A stretch of DNA of 64,000 nucleotides, taken from assembly GCA_023055505.1 (NCBI GenBank), contig JALIRH010000004.1:13201368-13265367 (forward strand), read 5' to 3'. Source of the DNA: Callipepla californica brunnescens (taxonomy: Eukaryota > Chordata > Aves > Galliformes > Odontophoridae). Positions 14,101 to 27,488 of this stretch are shown piece by piece. Within the stretch, counting starts at the first letter, position 1; each line of letters opens with the position of its first letter. Made by a program: the position numbers and the translations under genes. The notes under the pieces were generated by a model that saw only the letters and a list, made by a program, of their open reading frames with translations, was not told the DNA's origin and did no database searches.

Positions 14101-14499
14101 CTTGTTCTTCCAGCATGGAAAAATGGATAGAATAGTGTTGTCCTGCCACAGGGTGCTCATTGTTTTACAACACAGCCACTGTTTTTTCTATTATCAGCCA
14201 CATTTAGAAAGTAAATGTTTTCCTAACCTTTGCTGTTTTTCTGCCCTTTAGATACTCTTATTGTAAGTCCTTTGTGCCATATTTCTTTTTAACTTTTCTT
14301 TTCTATGGATATCTTTGTGTCTGCTTGATATCTTTGAGTCTTTGTCAGAATTTGTCTTTTCAATAAGTTTGCTTCTTCCTTTTTCATTCCCTTTATTTCT
14401 TTTATAATCTCCTGCATAGTTTCTCCCCTTTTTTTTTCCCAGTATTATATTTATTTATTAACTACTCTTTAGCAGTCTCAATTGAGCATGAGGTCTTAT
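11147..14499. other. Intergenic, no gene recognised
   Basis: Mixed AT-rich sequence with a poly-T run at 13261-13278. An open frame of 124 codons at 13581-13955 resembles no family I know and has low support. Confidence 0.45.
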
Positions 14500-14660
14500 T
14501 ACGTTAGTCACAATCTACAAAGCACAGCAGAAAGGAATGTTATCCTCATTTCACAGATAAGGAAAACATGGCTCTGGCTAGTCATTGTCTTGACCTAATC
14601 CAGGTAAGCAAGCTAGATGCTTTCAGGCTTGGGACAGTTTCTCTTGAGTCCCACTCATAT
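14500..14660 (+). mobile_element. Possible MIR SINE relic
   Basis: 'ttatcctcatttcacagata' followed by 'aggaaaac' matches the MIR core (TCCTCATTTTACAGATGAGGAAAC), preceded by a plausible 'acaaagcacagcag' arm. The rest is strongly diverged, as expected for a repeat this old. Confidence 0.5.
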
Positions 14661-17659
14661 AAGGCAGTCATTCATCTTTCTTTTTTTTTCTTTACCATCT
14701 CCTTTTCCAGTTTCACGCTTTCTCCTTTATATTTTCTTTTGCACTTTTCCTGAGTTTACTCTCTATGGGTACTAAGCCTTGGCCACTTTGCAGAGTGGGT
14801 ACCTTTCCACCCAAATCGGTGGGAATGATCTTGAATTACAGGATATTTCATCAGCTTCAGAATATCTGTATTGCATAACTCAATTAAGTTGAACAGTATA
14901 CCTGTCCTGAAATAACACTGGGCATACAAGTTAATTGCATAGTCCTGTGGAAAAATAAAAGAAAATTGTTTGGTGGCAACTACACAGGGACTCTATCAGC
15001 AGTGGTACTAACTTGCTTGTTTAACTTGAGATAACACTTTCAGTGCTTGCTGTTTTCCAGTAATCATGTAATTGACTGGTGTGCAAACAAAATGACTCTT
15101 TGGAAAAGTGCTTGCACATAAAATCTCAAGCTAATACAGCAAGAAAAGGTTACTCCTACTACCTCCATAAACATTACTGACAGCAGTTATCATAGTTTCT
15201 TCAAAAATAAGTGGGGGGGAAAAAATAGAGTAAGTGCCTATGTTGAATTCCACCCACATTCTGCTGCAGGGCAATAGGGAAAGATGCACAACGGGGGGAG
15301 GAGGAGGAAGAAAAGAAAAAAGTACTTGATTGACATGTATAAATGAAGATCAAATAACCTTTGTTTTTGTTCTCCTTCTCTATGGTAAATTATTTGAGTG
15401 AGGGAAGGTTATTTGAATTACATGGTAAAACACATACTTAGCACCATCTCATTCACAGAGCAAAAGGACCCCTGAGCTGACACTTTGAGTTATTTCTACC
15501 TATAACTCTCCGAACTTGAACTTCAAATTCTGAGAGCAAGAAGGAATCCACTTGTGTCAATTTGAGTAGAAGTTAAGTAATGCATCTAACAACTAGACTC
15601 AAGTTTTTAACGTGGGAATGAGTATTTTGTTGATTAAAAAAGAGAAACTACAACCTTCTTAACATTAAAGCAAGGATAATTTTTGGTCCTATGTTGTTTT
15701 CAAAGCAGTCTTGAATCAATAAAAGATTCTTCTCCCACAAGATTTTAGCATCTATTTTCAACTGTGGACAGAAAGGGTTAGATCTTAGCCTGAGCCTCTG
15801 GCATGGTATAGAAGGTGGATGTGGCACCTTATCTTCATAAAGATCAATATCAAAGTAAAGTCAGGTATGAATAAGGGGCTGTTTGTTCATGGCCTGAATT
15901 GGATTTTCTTACTGTAAGAAGAAACTTGTCAGTGCTGAATCACTTCTTTAGACTAGAAGGCTCCACTTATTACAGTGACACTCTTACGTGGGTAGAACTA
16001 CCTTCCCAACTCCCTTGATCCAGTATGACTTGCTATCATATTAGCTTTTTTCCCCTGTTCAAGTCAGAGTACTGTACAGTTTAAGGCAGTAATGCTACCA
16101 TATGCATGAAGTCACAACATGTCTGTGTTACTATATTGTCTCCAAATTACACAGTCAACTGTGTGCATATCAGCCTTTGAACTGCTCCTGTTAGTTTTTC
16201 CTGGGTGAATACCAGGAACCGTGTCTGGAAGTCTAGGATGCGATGTCTTGAGAGCTAACGTAATGCTGAGATCTTGCAGAAACATTATCTACTAGAAGTT
16301 CACTGCAGCTGTTGTTCTGTCTGTATTTCATTGAGGTGCTTCGTTATTAATGGAAACTCTAAGGGAGTTGTTATCCCATATTAAAACATAACAAGAGATT
16401 TCAATCTATTATTGAGTCATAATAGCTAGTGGCATGGTGCTTTTTTTCAATAGTAAGAGGTTGGAGAGGAACCTTTGGACATGTTCCTGCAACAACACCC
16501 ACTCTTCTAGGGAAAAGGATTATCAATGCAAATTACAGGGGTGTGTTTATTAAAGGTTACTAATTTGAAAAATGAAAAATTTGCCAAGGTGAATGATTGG
16601 TAAAGGCGTCTGTCATCCATGTCAGGAGCAAAAGAACATTAAAGGAATTCACAGAAAGCGCTTTTTTTTTTTTTTTTTTTCTAAAAGGGAGGTCTGGAAG
16701 CTATAATTACTCACTTCCTTATATTTGTTCTAAAATGCCTATCCAAACCTCTGAGTCTCTTTTCAAGCATCTTAAGTATTTCAGTTAGAACTATCTAATT
16801 CATAGGTAACTTGTCCTTTTTTTCCCCTTGTCGTCTAAAGTTCTCCTAGAATTGCATATAGTCACCAAATACCTTGGGCAACCAAACACCTACATCCAAA
16901 CTAACCCTGTACAGAGTCTTGGTGCATCTTTGCAAGGTGTGAGCACATCTGAATTGGGCTCCAAATAAAATATTTCTCAAAAGTGACACTGAAAAGTAGA
17001 TTTTATGTTTTACTTTGAATTAGTGTTACTTATGTAGAAGTCTACTCTGCCTCACTTTAATTCTTTCTTCTGCTGGAGGAATACAGACTAGAATTCAAGA
17101 TTCTCTCTTCATTTAAGTAATCTCTTGGTTCCCTGAGAATTCATCAGCACCCATTGTTTTTCCTTTGTGAGACAGTGAATAGTTTCTGTGCATTTTCAGA
17201 CAGATGGAATGAGTATACTCCCTCCAAATTCAGAATAATTCCAATTCCAGCTTTCTTTGTGAAGGTGGCAGAAACTTGGTTGAGTGTTTTCCTTCCAGAA
17301 AGGTACCATCAGGTTTTCATCACCCTAAATGAGACCACTGACTGCCTGGGTACCATCTGAAAGAGCAGAGACTTCTTGGAAATAAACTAATGATCTCTGC
17401 TTACATTTTTCAAAGGCTTCAGGAATGGCTTCTAGGCTGGGATTTCTCAGCTAGGAGGCTCTTCTCTGCTGTGTTTAGTCGCTTAATGCTCAGATATGGC
17501 TTCAGATTAAAGACACTATTGTTTGCCATTAGTGATTTATTCTACTTCATACATGCAGCTTGTATTTAAAAAACTTTAATTTTTGTATACTTTTAAATAG
17601 AGGAAAAAAAAAAAGTCTTTACAAAGAAGTCCATTACAAGCATTACAAACCTACCCTCA

Positions 17660-17685
17660 TTTGTTTGTTTGTTTGTTTGTTTTTG
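17660..17685. repeat. (TTTG)n microsatellite
   Basis: About six TTTG units. Confidence 0.9.
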
Positions 17686-20600
17686 GATGGGATTTAAGTG
17701 CTTGGAAGATATAGTAGGAAGCAAGGCCTCCATAGAATTTTAAGTTGACCAGCAATGAGTCAAAGACCTTACATTTTTCTGAGCAAGATCTAATTTTGAC
17801 CAATAGAAGGAAATCCCATTATTCTTATTCTCTAAGAACTCAAACATAGAAATCAAAGTTTTGGGAGAATAATGTGTTTTCTGTGCTGCTGTTGTGCTCA
17901 TTTTGAACATAAATGATCTAAGGGGATGTTTTAGGTAGTTCTAAGAGACTGCTGCATTTAAGGAAGCTAATTCACAAGGACACCTACAGACTCTGAGAAC
18001 CATGCTGAAAACTGCCATCTCTAGCTCAGCCCCTACCAGAGAGCTTGCAAGTGTTTTGTAAGAAAGGCGTCAGCTACTTGCATCATTTTCTGTCCCTGAG
18101 AAATCCTTTTTGGCATGATCTTAGCCTTATGGCATCTCAGTTCTTGCACCCAACATAAAGAACATAGGAGACAGTGGGAGTTTCCTCTGTAGAGATTAAT
18201 GGTATTAATTAGAAGAATTTCAGTGCATAGCTAGCAAGTTGAAAATACAACTCATGAAATTATTCTGACTTTAAACACTCTTGGCTAACAGCATTTCAAA
18301 GGCTCCTGATATACTTAAGCTGCCTTTCTTCCATTTATTTCTTTAAAACAAATTTCTTGTATTTGCAGAATCTTAGCTCTGTCATTCCCATTGGATGTAA
18401 CTCTGGGAGCGTGGAATATATATATAAAAAAAAAAAAAAGAACAAAGAAACCCCCAGGAAATGTTTATGTGACTTTCCTAAGGAAGAAATCAAATCTGTC
18501 TCAGCCAACTGTAATTCAAAGAAATAGCTTAAGGATTTTGACTGAATGTGCAAGGGAATAATGTTACGATTTTATTTTATTTTTTTCAAAGGAGAGGATA
18601 ATTACAAGTGCAAGAAAGCTTGTGTCTGTGGGATAAACGTTGAAGTTCTTGATCTCTCAGCTGGCTTGCAAGCATGTTAAATTTGCATCTTACATCTCAC
18701 TGTGTGATAAACTTAATCCTGAAATGGGAAATAGTCTTTTGACCTTGCTGACATCTGCAGTGCAAGGCTAAGTCTGGTCACTTTTCTATTTAATTTGCCA
18801 AATTCATGACACTTTTTCTGTGCTCTTTATGTCGAGTATTCTCTAACAAGAGCTTTGTCCCAATTTTTCATGCACAAAATTAATTTTATTACATTCCATG
18901 GTGTATTACTTTGAATCCCTGGATTTTTAGCACCTCTTTCCCCACTGTTTTTAGCTTTCTCCTTCTTTTTTGTCTTCAATTTTTCAGGAATACTGTGTTC
19001 ATTGTAGGTTAGGTGAAATCTTTTAACGGTACGTTAAAATTATGTATTCCTTCTTTCGTCCTAACACAGTCCTCATGCACTTTTATTTCTTCCTTGAATA
19101 AATCTTTGAAAAAGTGCTCCCTGTGATCTTAGAATCAGTTCTGAATATGGCATAAGGAAAAGTCAGAGGAGTGTAAGGACCAGTGAGGTAGATGGGAACA
19201 TGGCAGAGATGTCCAAAGCTCAGGAGGATTTCTGGAACTGAAGCTGGGAAAGCCTATCACTAATGACAGTGCAAGGAAGCAAGGCAGTTTGGACACTTCT
19301 GTTTTTTCCCCAGGGATTAAGTGTTCTGATAAATTTCTTCGTATAGATTTCTGCACAGATTTCTGCACACACCAAAACATGATTAAGGAAAATTCGAGAT
19401 TTGTGTAATGCTGTTACATGACATAATGCCACGATTTTGGTCTCCGTACTGTAGCCTGGGAATCTTATCAAATTCAAGTTGAATGCAGACTGTATATTAC
19501 AAAAAGACATTAAACTTAAATGTAGCTGGTATGATTCTCTCCCATCCTTTGTCTCCCTGTACGAACAGGTTGCAATGTATTGTCATTTCTTTTTATTTGG
19601 TAACTGATCTTGTGCAGTGTGAGTTTTCAGGATTCATGATCCACTATTTTTCAGTTGACTGACTATTGTTTTGTACTAATTAGGCTTAGTTTATAATCTT
19701 CATTACATGATAGGTGTTTTTTTAGCATTTCCAAAATCTGGAAGGAACATGTACTGTGTTAACTACTAAAGATGTCCGCATTTTCTTCATATATAGCAGT
19801 CCTACTTATTAAGCATGAGAAATTTCAAATATTAATGTGTGAACTTTTTTTATTACTACAATTGGACTACTTTCAGGCTACTCGGGTTTTACTGTTTAAA
19901 TTGTTGCTAAAGCGTAGTAAACATGAAGCTCTCTCCTACTACAAGGGAAGCATTTTATTAGTGCTGCATTTGCGATAGGCAGTGGAGATCCTACTGTTCA
20001 TGTAGTGATGATCTTCTGCTAATGTTGCTCCTATTGCTACTAAATGCTTTCTTATTTAGGTGTCTGAGGCCTTAATTATATTCTCTTCTTGTCTTTACTA
20101 CAATTAACTAAATCATTTGTTATCATAATGCTCGTCTTTCCCTCACTTTGTTTGAAAGATTCCCCTCTTACGCTGTGGCTCGAGGCTTGAAGCACTGAGC
20201 AGCACTGAAATGCCACAGGGCTGCTCCCCCTATTGCTTTTCAGAAACAGCAGCTGCCCCCTTCTTCCTCATCCTCACATTTCTTTGTAACCACTTTCATT
20301 TTAGCCATGGCAAGCAGGCACAGCAATGACCTTTCTAGTCTCTTATTTTTTCTTTTTATTTTCCTGTTTTAGTTTTTTTTTGGTTGTTTTGTTTTGTTTT
20401 GTTTTGCTTTGTTGGCTTTGTTTCTGTTTCTACTGGCAACTGAACTTTAGGATTCATGTAATTTCCCCATCCAACTTGGGTTAAAAAAAATAAAAATAAA
20501 ATACAGCCTTTCAGGCCTCTCTACAGCAACCTGAGAGCCTCTAAGCAAGATTTCACAGGGGAATTATTAAGTAAAAAGTACGACAAAATCTTTACTTTGG

Positions 20601-20789
20601 TAATGAGTTTCTTTTAATAGAAAAATAAAGCATACAACTGGATGTAAAATGGAACATCCAGCCCTGGAGAAGTTTTAATCTGTTCAGAAACATTTAAGTG
20701 CCTTGGTTTTTAATTGCTAATGTACTTGCTCTTTAGGGCATTCTGTTGAACTCCTACGTGGACACTCCTTTATTTATATACAAGCTGGG

Positions 20790-20809
20790 AAAAAAAAAAA
20801 AAAAAAAAA
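20790..20809. repeat. Poly-A run
   Basis: Twenty consecutive A bases. No recognisable retroposed gene precedes it. Confidence 0.9.
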
Positions 20810-21451
20810 GCCTGCATTATGAAATCTCATTGTTTTTGGCTATAGTTTTTCATAGGTGTAGTCCTGGACCTTTATTTTTGTTACGCATCATGTGATATTT
20901 CAGAAGTTATCATAACCTGAAGGTGAGGGCATTAAATGAAATGATGACCCGAGAAGATGGGGTAGCCTGATTTTGAATGTGTGACACAGGTCATAAAAAG
21001 AGTAATTTTTTGATTGAATGAATTAAGTTGCAGGGACTGTTAAGTTAAACTTAAAATAACCCTTTTAAAAGTTGTTGAGGATAATGAATTAGCCAGGAGG
21101 AGTAAGAGCCTGCCGCTGCCAACTAAAGTGCTTGGGGACTTGAGATAGAAGCAGACGATAAGAAGCAGCTTTCATGCATTCAAATAAATTACATGTTGGG
21201 CTTGGCTTAATCCTGGCATCAGAATGATCTCTGGGGTTTTCCCTACATTATCTTAGTCTATGATTATGCAAATATCCTTTTAATGTAGCGACTCCTTAAC
21301 AGGAAATTAGTCTCGTAGTTGTTCGTATGCTCTTGCAACCAAGAGACATTTTGCTTGCAAAATCCTACTGTGTCTGAGGTACAAAAGGCACGTTAACTCT
21401 TTCAGTACCAGCATCCTACAAAAATGCAAACAACAGAATTTGCCTGGACAA

Positions 21452-21503
21452 AGGATTGGAAGTAGATGATCTTTAAGGTCCCTCCAACGTAAGCCATTCT
21501 ATG
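21452..21503 (+). mobile_element. CR1 LINE 3' terminus, short
   Basis: 'ggattggaagtagatgatct', 'ttaaggtccctccaacgtaa' and 'gccattctatg' match the CR1 3' end over about 50 bp. Confidence 0.8.
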
Positions 21504-23712
21504 TAAGAGATGCAGCAGATGAAGAGCTGAGGGAAGAGGGAAGAGCAGAGGGAATAGCTGAGCTGTTCTCTGCCTGGCACAAAAATATTCCTGGGTTTGA
21601 AAGTTCAACCAGAATGCAAATGGTATTAAGCTACATTCAGTTTCAAAGGGGGTACAGAAAGAGAAGTGAGGGTCAAAAATCTGTCAGAAAAATGGAACTA
21701 AGACTGAAGGCATTAACATGTTCCAAAGCGTAAAGACAAAAGAAATACAGTCGCTACTTTCAGTATGCAACAAGCAGTTGAATCCAAGGTAGTCTGTCAT
21801 AATCATTAGTGCATATACATGTACTTGAATGCATTGCAGCAACATTGTTTTCATGAAATCTATCAAAATGGAGACCTTGAGGATAACCTGCTTTCTCTGG
21901 AGATTAGGAATTAAAGGGTGGGAATGAGATCTGGAAAGGCAAATGACTGGTATTCTTAGTAGAGGAGGAATTAGCCATAAAGCGTCTGAGTAAGCAGCAA
22001 AGATCAGTTCTGGCTTCTTGTTTTTGTAAATCTACACAAGGTTAAGTTACTTGAGGCAACCTTTTTCTTAAAATGTTTCCATTAAAGGTCTCCTTCCTTT
22101 TTAGGAAAAAAAGTTAAAAATAATAAAAACAACATGTTAGGCATCTGCTGTCTATGCAGAACACGCAAGTTTTATCCTCTGATCTGAGGCACAGACAGTA
22201 AAATCCTGGGAGTTCCTGATGAAATTTCGCACCTAGCTCTGCAGTGGGATTTAGGGTAGTATCTGATTCATTCACGCTCTTTTGAAACTCCCATCAAAGT
22301 GAACTGTTCAAGGCATGACCTTAAGGTAACACCTGAATCAGCCACAGAATCTAGACTTCCAGCTCTTTGCTTTAAATATAAGACCTCTTCTTTCTTCTAT
22401 ATCCAGTGTATTCTGTTTGTAATTATCAGAAATTACCATTAGAGAAATTGGAGCTAATCTGAGGCTCATTTAGGAGCGAGAATTTATGCCCAGCTATTTA
22501 AATAAATTCTTGTTGAGCTAGTTTCTGGAGATTAAACTCTGTAATTTTATCTGTCAAGATGGGAGAAACTTGCTAGTACAGTAGCACAGTATCTTAGAGT
22601 AAAACAAAACAAAACAACACGCATACGTAAGTGTAGAGTGAGTGGGTGTTTGCAAATGTTATTAAGACAATATAATTCCTGTGATTTTCCATTAAATATT
22701 ACCTAGATTAACATGTTTGATCCATTCTGAGTATTGTAGACTGGCCTGTCACTATTTTTTCTCTGACTGAGCTCTAGTAAAATGCAGCAGACATGAGTAA
22801 ATCTGAAGACATAGAAAAAAATAAAGAATTTAAGAACAAACTCAATTCAAAACATGAGTAGAATAAAATTCTAAGAAACAACCAACTGTCACGGTTTCAC
22901 TGAAAGTTTCACCTCCAAAATAATTTTTCAGTGATATGCCCAGCGTGCTGAGCCACTGGCATTCAAATTTAGCAGAAACAGGTTCCTGTGCTAGCGACAT
23001 CAGCTGAAAAACAGAACAGTTGTATAATTTGATTTACCATCTGATGTAAAGTCTTGTATACTGACAGGATAAATGTTGGAAATACTTTTCTTTAGGACAC
23101 AAGAACTCAGAGGCTTGCTCTTTTTAAAAAACACATCAGGTAGAACTCTTCTGGTGCAGCATTAGGGTTAAAGAATATCCAGTCACCAAGGCAGTGTGTT
23201 GATGTAAAATGAAACCAAGCAGGGAGAGTCACTGAATTCTATGAAAGCTTTGATTCATTGCTATCAAAGCTCAGCCATACACACCCCTGTTATAAAAGTG
23301 TACTGTGATTCAGTATGTGTGCACTGCATGGGTCTGTAGGTCATGATTTTATTTCACCTTATGTTTAGAAAAAGAAAACAAAATCACCTCCTCTCGGAAC
23401 TCCCTTTTGTTATAAATCCAAATAGGCTTCTAAAAGGAAGCATTCTCTAAATTTCTTTAACTTCGTTGTGAATCTGTAAAGTATATGATGAATAAGTCCC
23501 TTCAGTACCCACACTATAACTTATAACATCTCAGGGGGTTTTGGTATTTGTTTTTATTTCTTTTCTTTTTCCCTTTTTTTTTTTTTTTTTTAGAGTTTTG
23601 AAACTAACAAATGTTGATATCAAAATATATATATACTGATTTTTTTCTGAATCAAGGAACAGAAAAATACACAAAGTGCGCCAGGTTTATTTGCCACTTT
23701 CTCTTCTTCTTC
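21504..23712. other. Intergenic, no gene recognised
   Basis: Nothing recognisable beyond a poly-T run at 23573-23591. Confidence 0.5.
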
Positions 23713-23787
23713 GTTGGTGGTAGGTGGATGTTGGGACTAGGTGATCTTAGAGGTCTTTTCCAACCTTAATGATTCTGTGATTCTTTG
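23713..23787 (+). mobile_element. CR1 LINE 3' terminus
   Basis: 'gggactaggtgatcttagag', 'gtcttttccaaccttaatga' and a doubled terminal octamer ('gattctgt', 'gattcttt') mark a CR1 3' end. Confidence 0.9.
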
Positions 23788-26700
23788 AAGATTGCAATAT
23801 ATCGGTTATATATGTATTTGCCAAATGGCAGCAAGGAATTTAGAGGAAGGATATCAATGTAGTTGTATTGTTCTATTGATCAGTAGGATTTTCAGTTGTT
23901 AATTTTTAAACGATGATTTCAGAGTTACAGGAAATAGAATGGAGTTGCTGAGGCATTATGACATTGTAGAGCACTTGCAGTAAGCAGTTATGCCAATATA
24001 AGTTATAGCTTTATCACTTGATATTACTAGGTGTTGCATTCCACAACTTTGTTTCCTTCTTGGAAAGCAAGTAGGATGTTAGCTAGGAAACCATTTTTAT
24101 TGGGAAATACTGGAACTTAATTACTGTTTTTGATGATCCACTTGAAATGGGAATTATGACATTTTAAATAATCATATCTGGTGATACTAAAGCCAGATAA
24201 TCAGCTTCGATGATGATCAGGAATTTGTTGCAAACATGCACGTATCTGACGGGCTAGTAATATACTCTTTGCATTGAAGGCTAGATCATTTTGTAAGGTG
24301 ATGTGAATTGAAAGCCATAAATCATTTAGGAAATTTTAGTATTTTTTGTTTTGCATAATTACAAGTGAAACGTTAGAGCTTTCTGAACACTTTGGGGAAG
24401 GGTAATCATTTCATAGGCTTGTGAAGCCACCAACGTTGTCAAATTACCAGTTTCTCTGTAGAAGAGAACACACACAGATGTCAGAAGAGTGTATTTATCT
24501 CATTTCTGTATCACTGAATGAATGGGATTTTGGGTATCTCAAAATCATCTATGCAAGAACATAACTATTACAGAAAATTTGTTTTTTTGGACAAATTTTA
24601 CAAAGGTTATAGTATTACAAATGTGAATGATTGTAATTAACATATGACTCTAGAGGAACATATTTGGCAAGAAAAAAAACCAAAAAACATTCTCCTTGAG
24701 TGTTCCATTGTAGTGTGTCGTTATTAAACATGCAGAACAGAACTAAAACAATTTTTAATCCTTAAAAAAACATCAGCTATTAGCGAACGATATCATTATG
24801 TTGTATTATGACACGTTCAGGAATACTGCAGGAATTCACTTCCTGCAGAAACCTCAGTTTAAAGAAAGAATTAAAGGTCACGATCGATAGACAGTAAATA
24901 GACTTCACCAGGTGGATTGTCACATCAATAGGTAATTTAGAAAAAAAAAAAGAAACAAACAGATTTTTCACCCTATTTCTTGTTGCAATCTATTATACAA
25001 ACACAGAATGTATAGTTAGTCACTGAAAACTAAGTATTTTCCACTGACAAATGTGTCTAATAATGAAAAAAAACTCATCAATAATACTGATCAACAGCAT
25101 TAAGTAGCTCAGTGATAACTACTATTTCAGAATTACAGTCATCCTCCCCCAGGGATTTAAAGGTCACATGCTGCAGGTACGCCTCCAGCTCCACTAGGGA
25201 AGCTGAAAGATACTTTTCATAACAAAACCTGCTGGTCTGTCAGCATAACTGCTTGATATGAAGTTTAAGAGTTGGGGAGAACAAGCATTTGGAAGGTGAG
25301 TTCTGAAGATAAAGGCATAATATACGAAACAGTCAATGCTATTTTGGTTCCTAATGTGTGAAGACACGCAGAAAAAATGAAACCTGGTTTATTCTTTAAG
25401 AATATAGAGGCAAAGATTAGACTCGCAGCCCAACAACCAGGCAGGGAGTAGGGGCTATCTAAACTATATGAAAATTCCTGTTAAAAGTTCTTCTGTCAGG
25501 AACTGACTTACTGGGCAAATTTGAGCACCAAGGATCAGGGCAAATTTGAGCACAAGGATTTGGGATTTCCTGTTGAGAAAATATGAAGCCTCCCAGCGAG
25601 GTGAGGATATGTTTTGCTGGTAGATAAGCAGTTGGCGGGCTTCCTGTGCTAAATTGTTCCCTACAATATCTCATTCCAGTCAAGTGGTAACTCTTCATCA
25701 CTTGAGGTCTTGATCCCTTCTTTGATAGTTGCTCTTTGTCTGGTAGCAGCAGATGCTGAATGTGCTCTCTTGAGCCTGGCACAGAAAGACAGGCTGCAGT
25801 TGCCACGAAGACATGGAAACACGAGACGTGTGGTTGATGACAAACTGGCAGCATAGCAGCAACAAATCTGTTGACTACACGAGTGCACAGTTAACCACAT
25901 CTTAGTGCTTAGAATCAGCCCTACCAGGTCAGCTCTCATCAGCAGACACTTGTCTTCTAACATGATGCCTTACTGACAACAAATTTTGCTGGAGCCCAGC
26001 ATGAGACTGTTAGATGGGCACACAAATATCCATCAAGACAAAACAGGATGTTTTTTGCATGAGTTTAGCATAACACTATTACCAGTAAATAGAAGGGCCA
26101 TCAGTTCATGTTGCCTTAAAAGCAGTGGTCTGATGTAGACAACTAAAGAAAGGCACTGCCCTGCACTGGGCAAAAAAATCCAAGAAGTTTCTTCCTGGGT
26201 TAGCCAAGTAACTTTCCACGAGTAGCTGAGTAAGTCTGAACAGTCATCCCCATCAAATAGAAAGTCTTCTCCATCTCTGATTTTAGCTATGTCCTCTTTT
26301 GCCCCAGCTCTGGTACTCTGAACCCATCTCTGAGTTAACTTTTAACAGCGGCTGATTAGGAAACAATATAATTATTTTCTTTTTACCCCCTGCAGTAGTT
26401 TCTCTTAGGTTAATGAGTTAATTCGACTCGTAGAAGCTCAAACGAGTGCCAAAGATGATGCAAGGGAAATGGTGTGAATGCATGGCCCCTAGCAGGAAAC
26501 AGAAGGGAAAACAAGACCTCTCCTTCCTGGCAATGTAAGTTGATTAGTGTTCTTCCTTGGGACAAGAGACTCAATACTCAGTCAGAATGTTGATTGTTAG
26601 TGGCTTAGATAGATGTCACTGGAGCTATTCCAGGAGGTTTTGAAATAAGACACTAAGATACATAAATATACGAAACTAAATTTTAATGAGCTGTTTGAGT

Positions 26701-27420
26701 AAACCGACATCGGACTGGCTAATAGCAGTTCATAAAAAACTTTTAAGCAATTGCATTGAAAGTGGATGAATTTAAAGAGGTAAAAAATAGACAAGACCTG
26801 GAGGAATTTCTTGGTAACAACTTCCAAATGCATGCTACAAAATTATGCGAGTTTCCTAAATGCAATAACAATTAAAATATGATGTAAAAATGCATATGCT
26901 ACAGGCTTAATTTCACAGAAATTAACACAGCATAAATTATTCAACAGTTTAAACAATCCTTTTAAACATGACTTTTAATGAAGGGAAGGTCCTCATGTCC
27001 TTCCAAAGAATAAGGACTGCTTTTTCTTTCAGAAGTTGAGATTTAGAACAAGTTAAAAGATTCAGCAGAAGCGCATGATCAGCAAATGCAAATTTGTTAA
27101 AATACTATTTTTTAAATCGTGCAAACAGTATGGTTCTCTTTAGCTCTTTGAATGTGAATTGTCATTGCTCGTGCTGTTGCTTTTGCCAGTACTCATAAAT
27201 AGCAATGACTGTTCAGGATCTCTTTGTTTTAACTCTTTTTCTTCTTTGATGCGTCTGGTCAAAATTGGCTGCCAGCATCTGTCAGTTCAGCTGAGTATAA
27301 GAGCGCCCCCTTCTGGCTTCAACAGCGTCAGATGGAAACTGGAACTCCTACCATCACGTAAGAAGATATCTGTTGTAGGGAAAACACGATAAAAGCAAAG
27401 ATTTACTTGGTTTAATGGGC
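23788..27420. other. Intergenic, no gene recognised
   Basis: Contains a minus-strand open frame of 131 codons (25854-25459) without similarity to a family I know, and a 25-bp tandem duplication at 25513-25561. No gene supported. Confidence 0.5.
25513..25561. repeat. 25-bp imperfect tandem duplication
   Basis: 'gggcaaatttgagcac' occurs twice with a one-base deletion in the following 'caaggat' segment. Confidence 0.85.
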
Positions 27421-27488
27421 ACGGTGGTGATAGGTCAAAGGCTGGACTAGATGATCTTAGTGCTCTTTTCCAACCTTAATGATTCTTT
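27421..27488 (+). mobile_element. CR1 LINE 3' terminus
   Basis: 'ggctggactagatgatctta', 'gtgctcttttccaaccttaa' and 'tgattcttta' match the CR1 3' end. Confidence 0.88.

Larger units (their letters stand above)
14661..21451. other. Intergenic, no gene recognised
   Basis: No exon or RNA gene supported. It holds simple repeats, including (TTTG)n at 17660-17685, poly-T at 16663-16680, a 12-bp tandem near 19345-19371, a T/G-rich run at 20370-20410 and A20 at 20790-20809. Confidence 0.5.

Noticed and set aside
25459..25854. 131-codon minus-strand open frame overlapping a second frame
   Set aside because: No recognisable domain, and the region contains a local tandem duplication. Probably chance.
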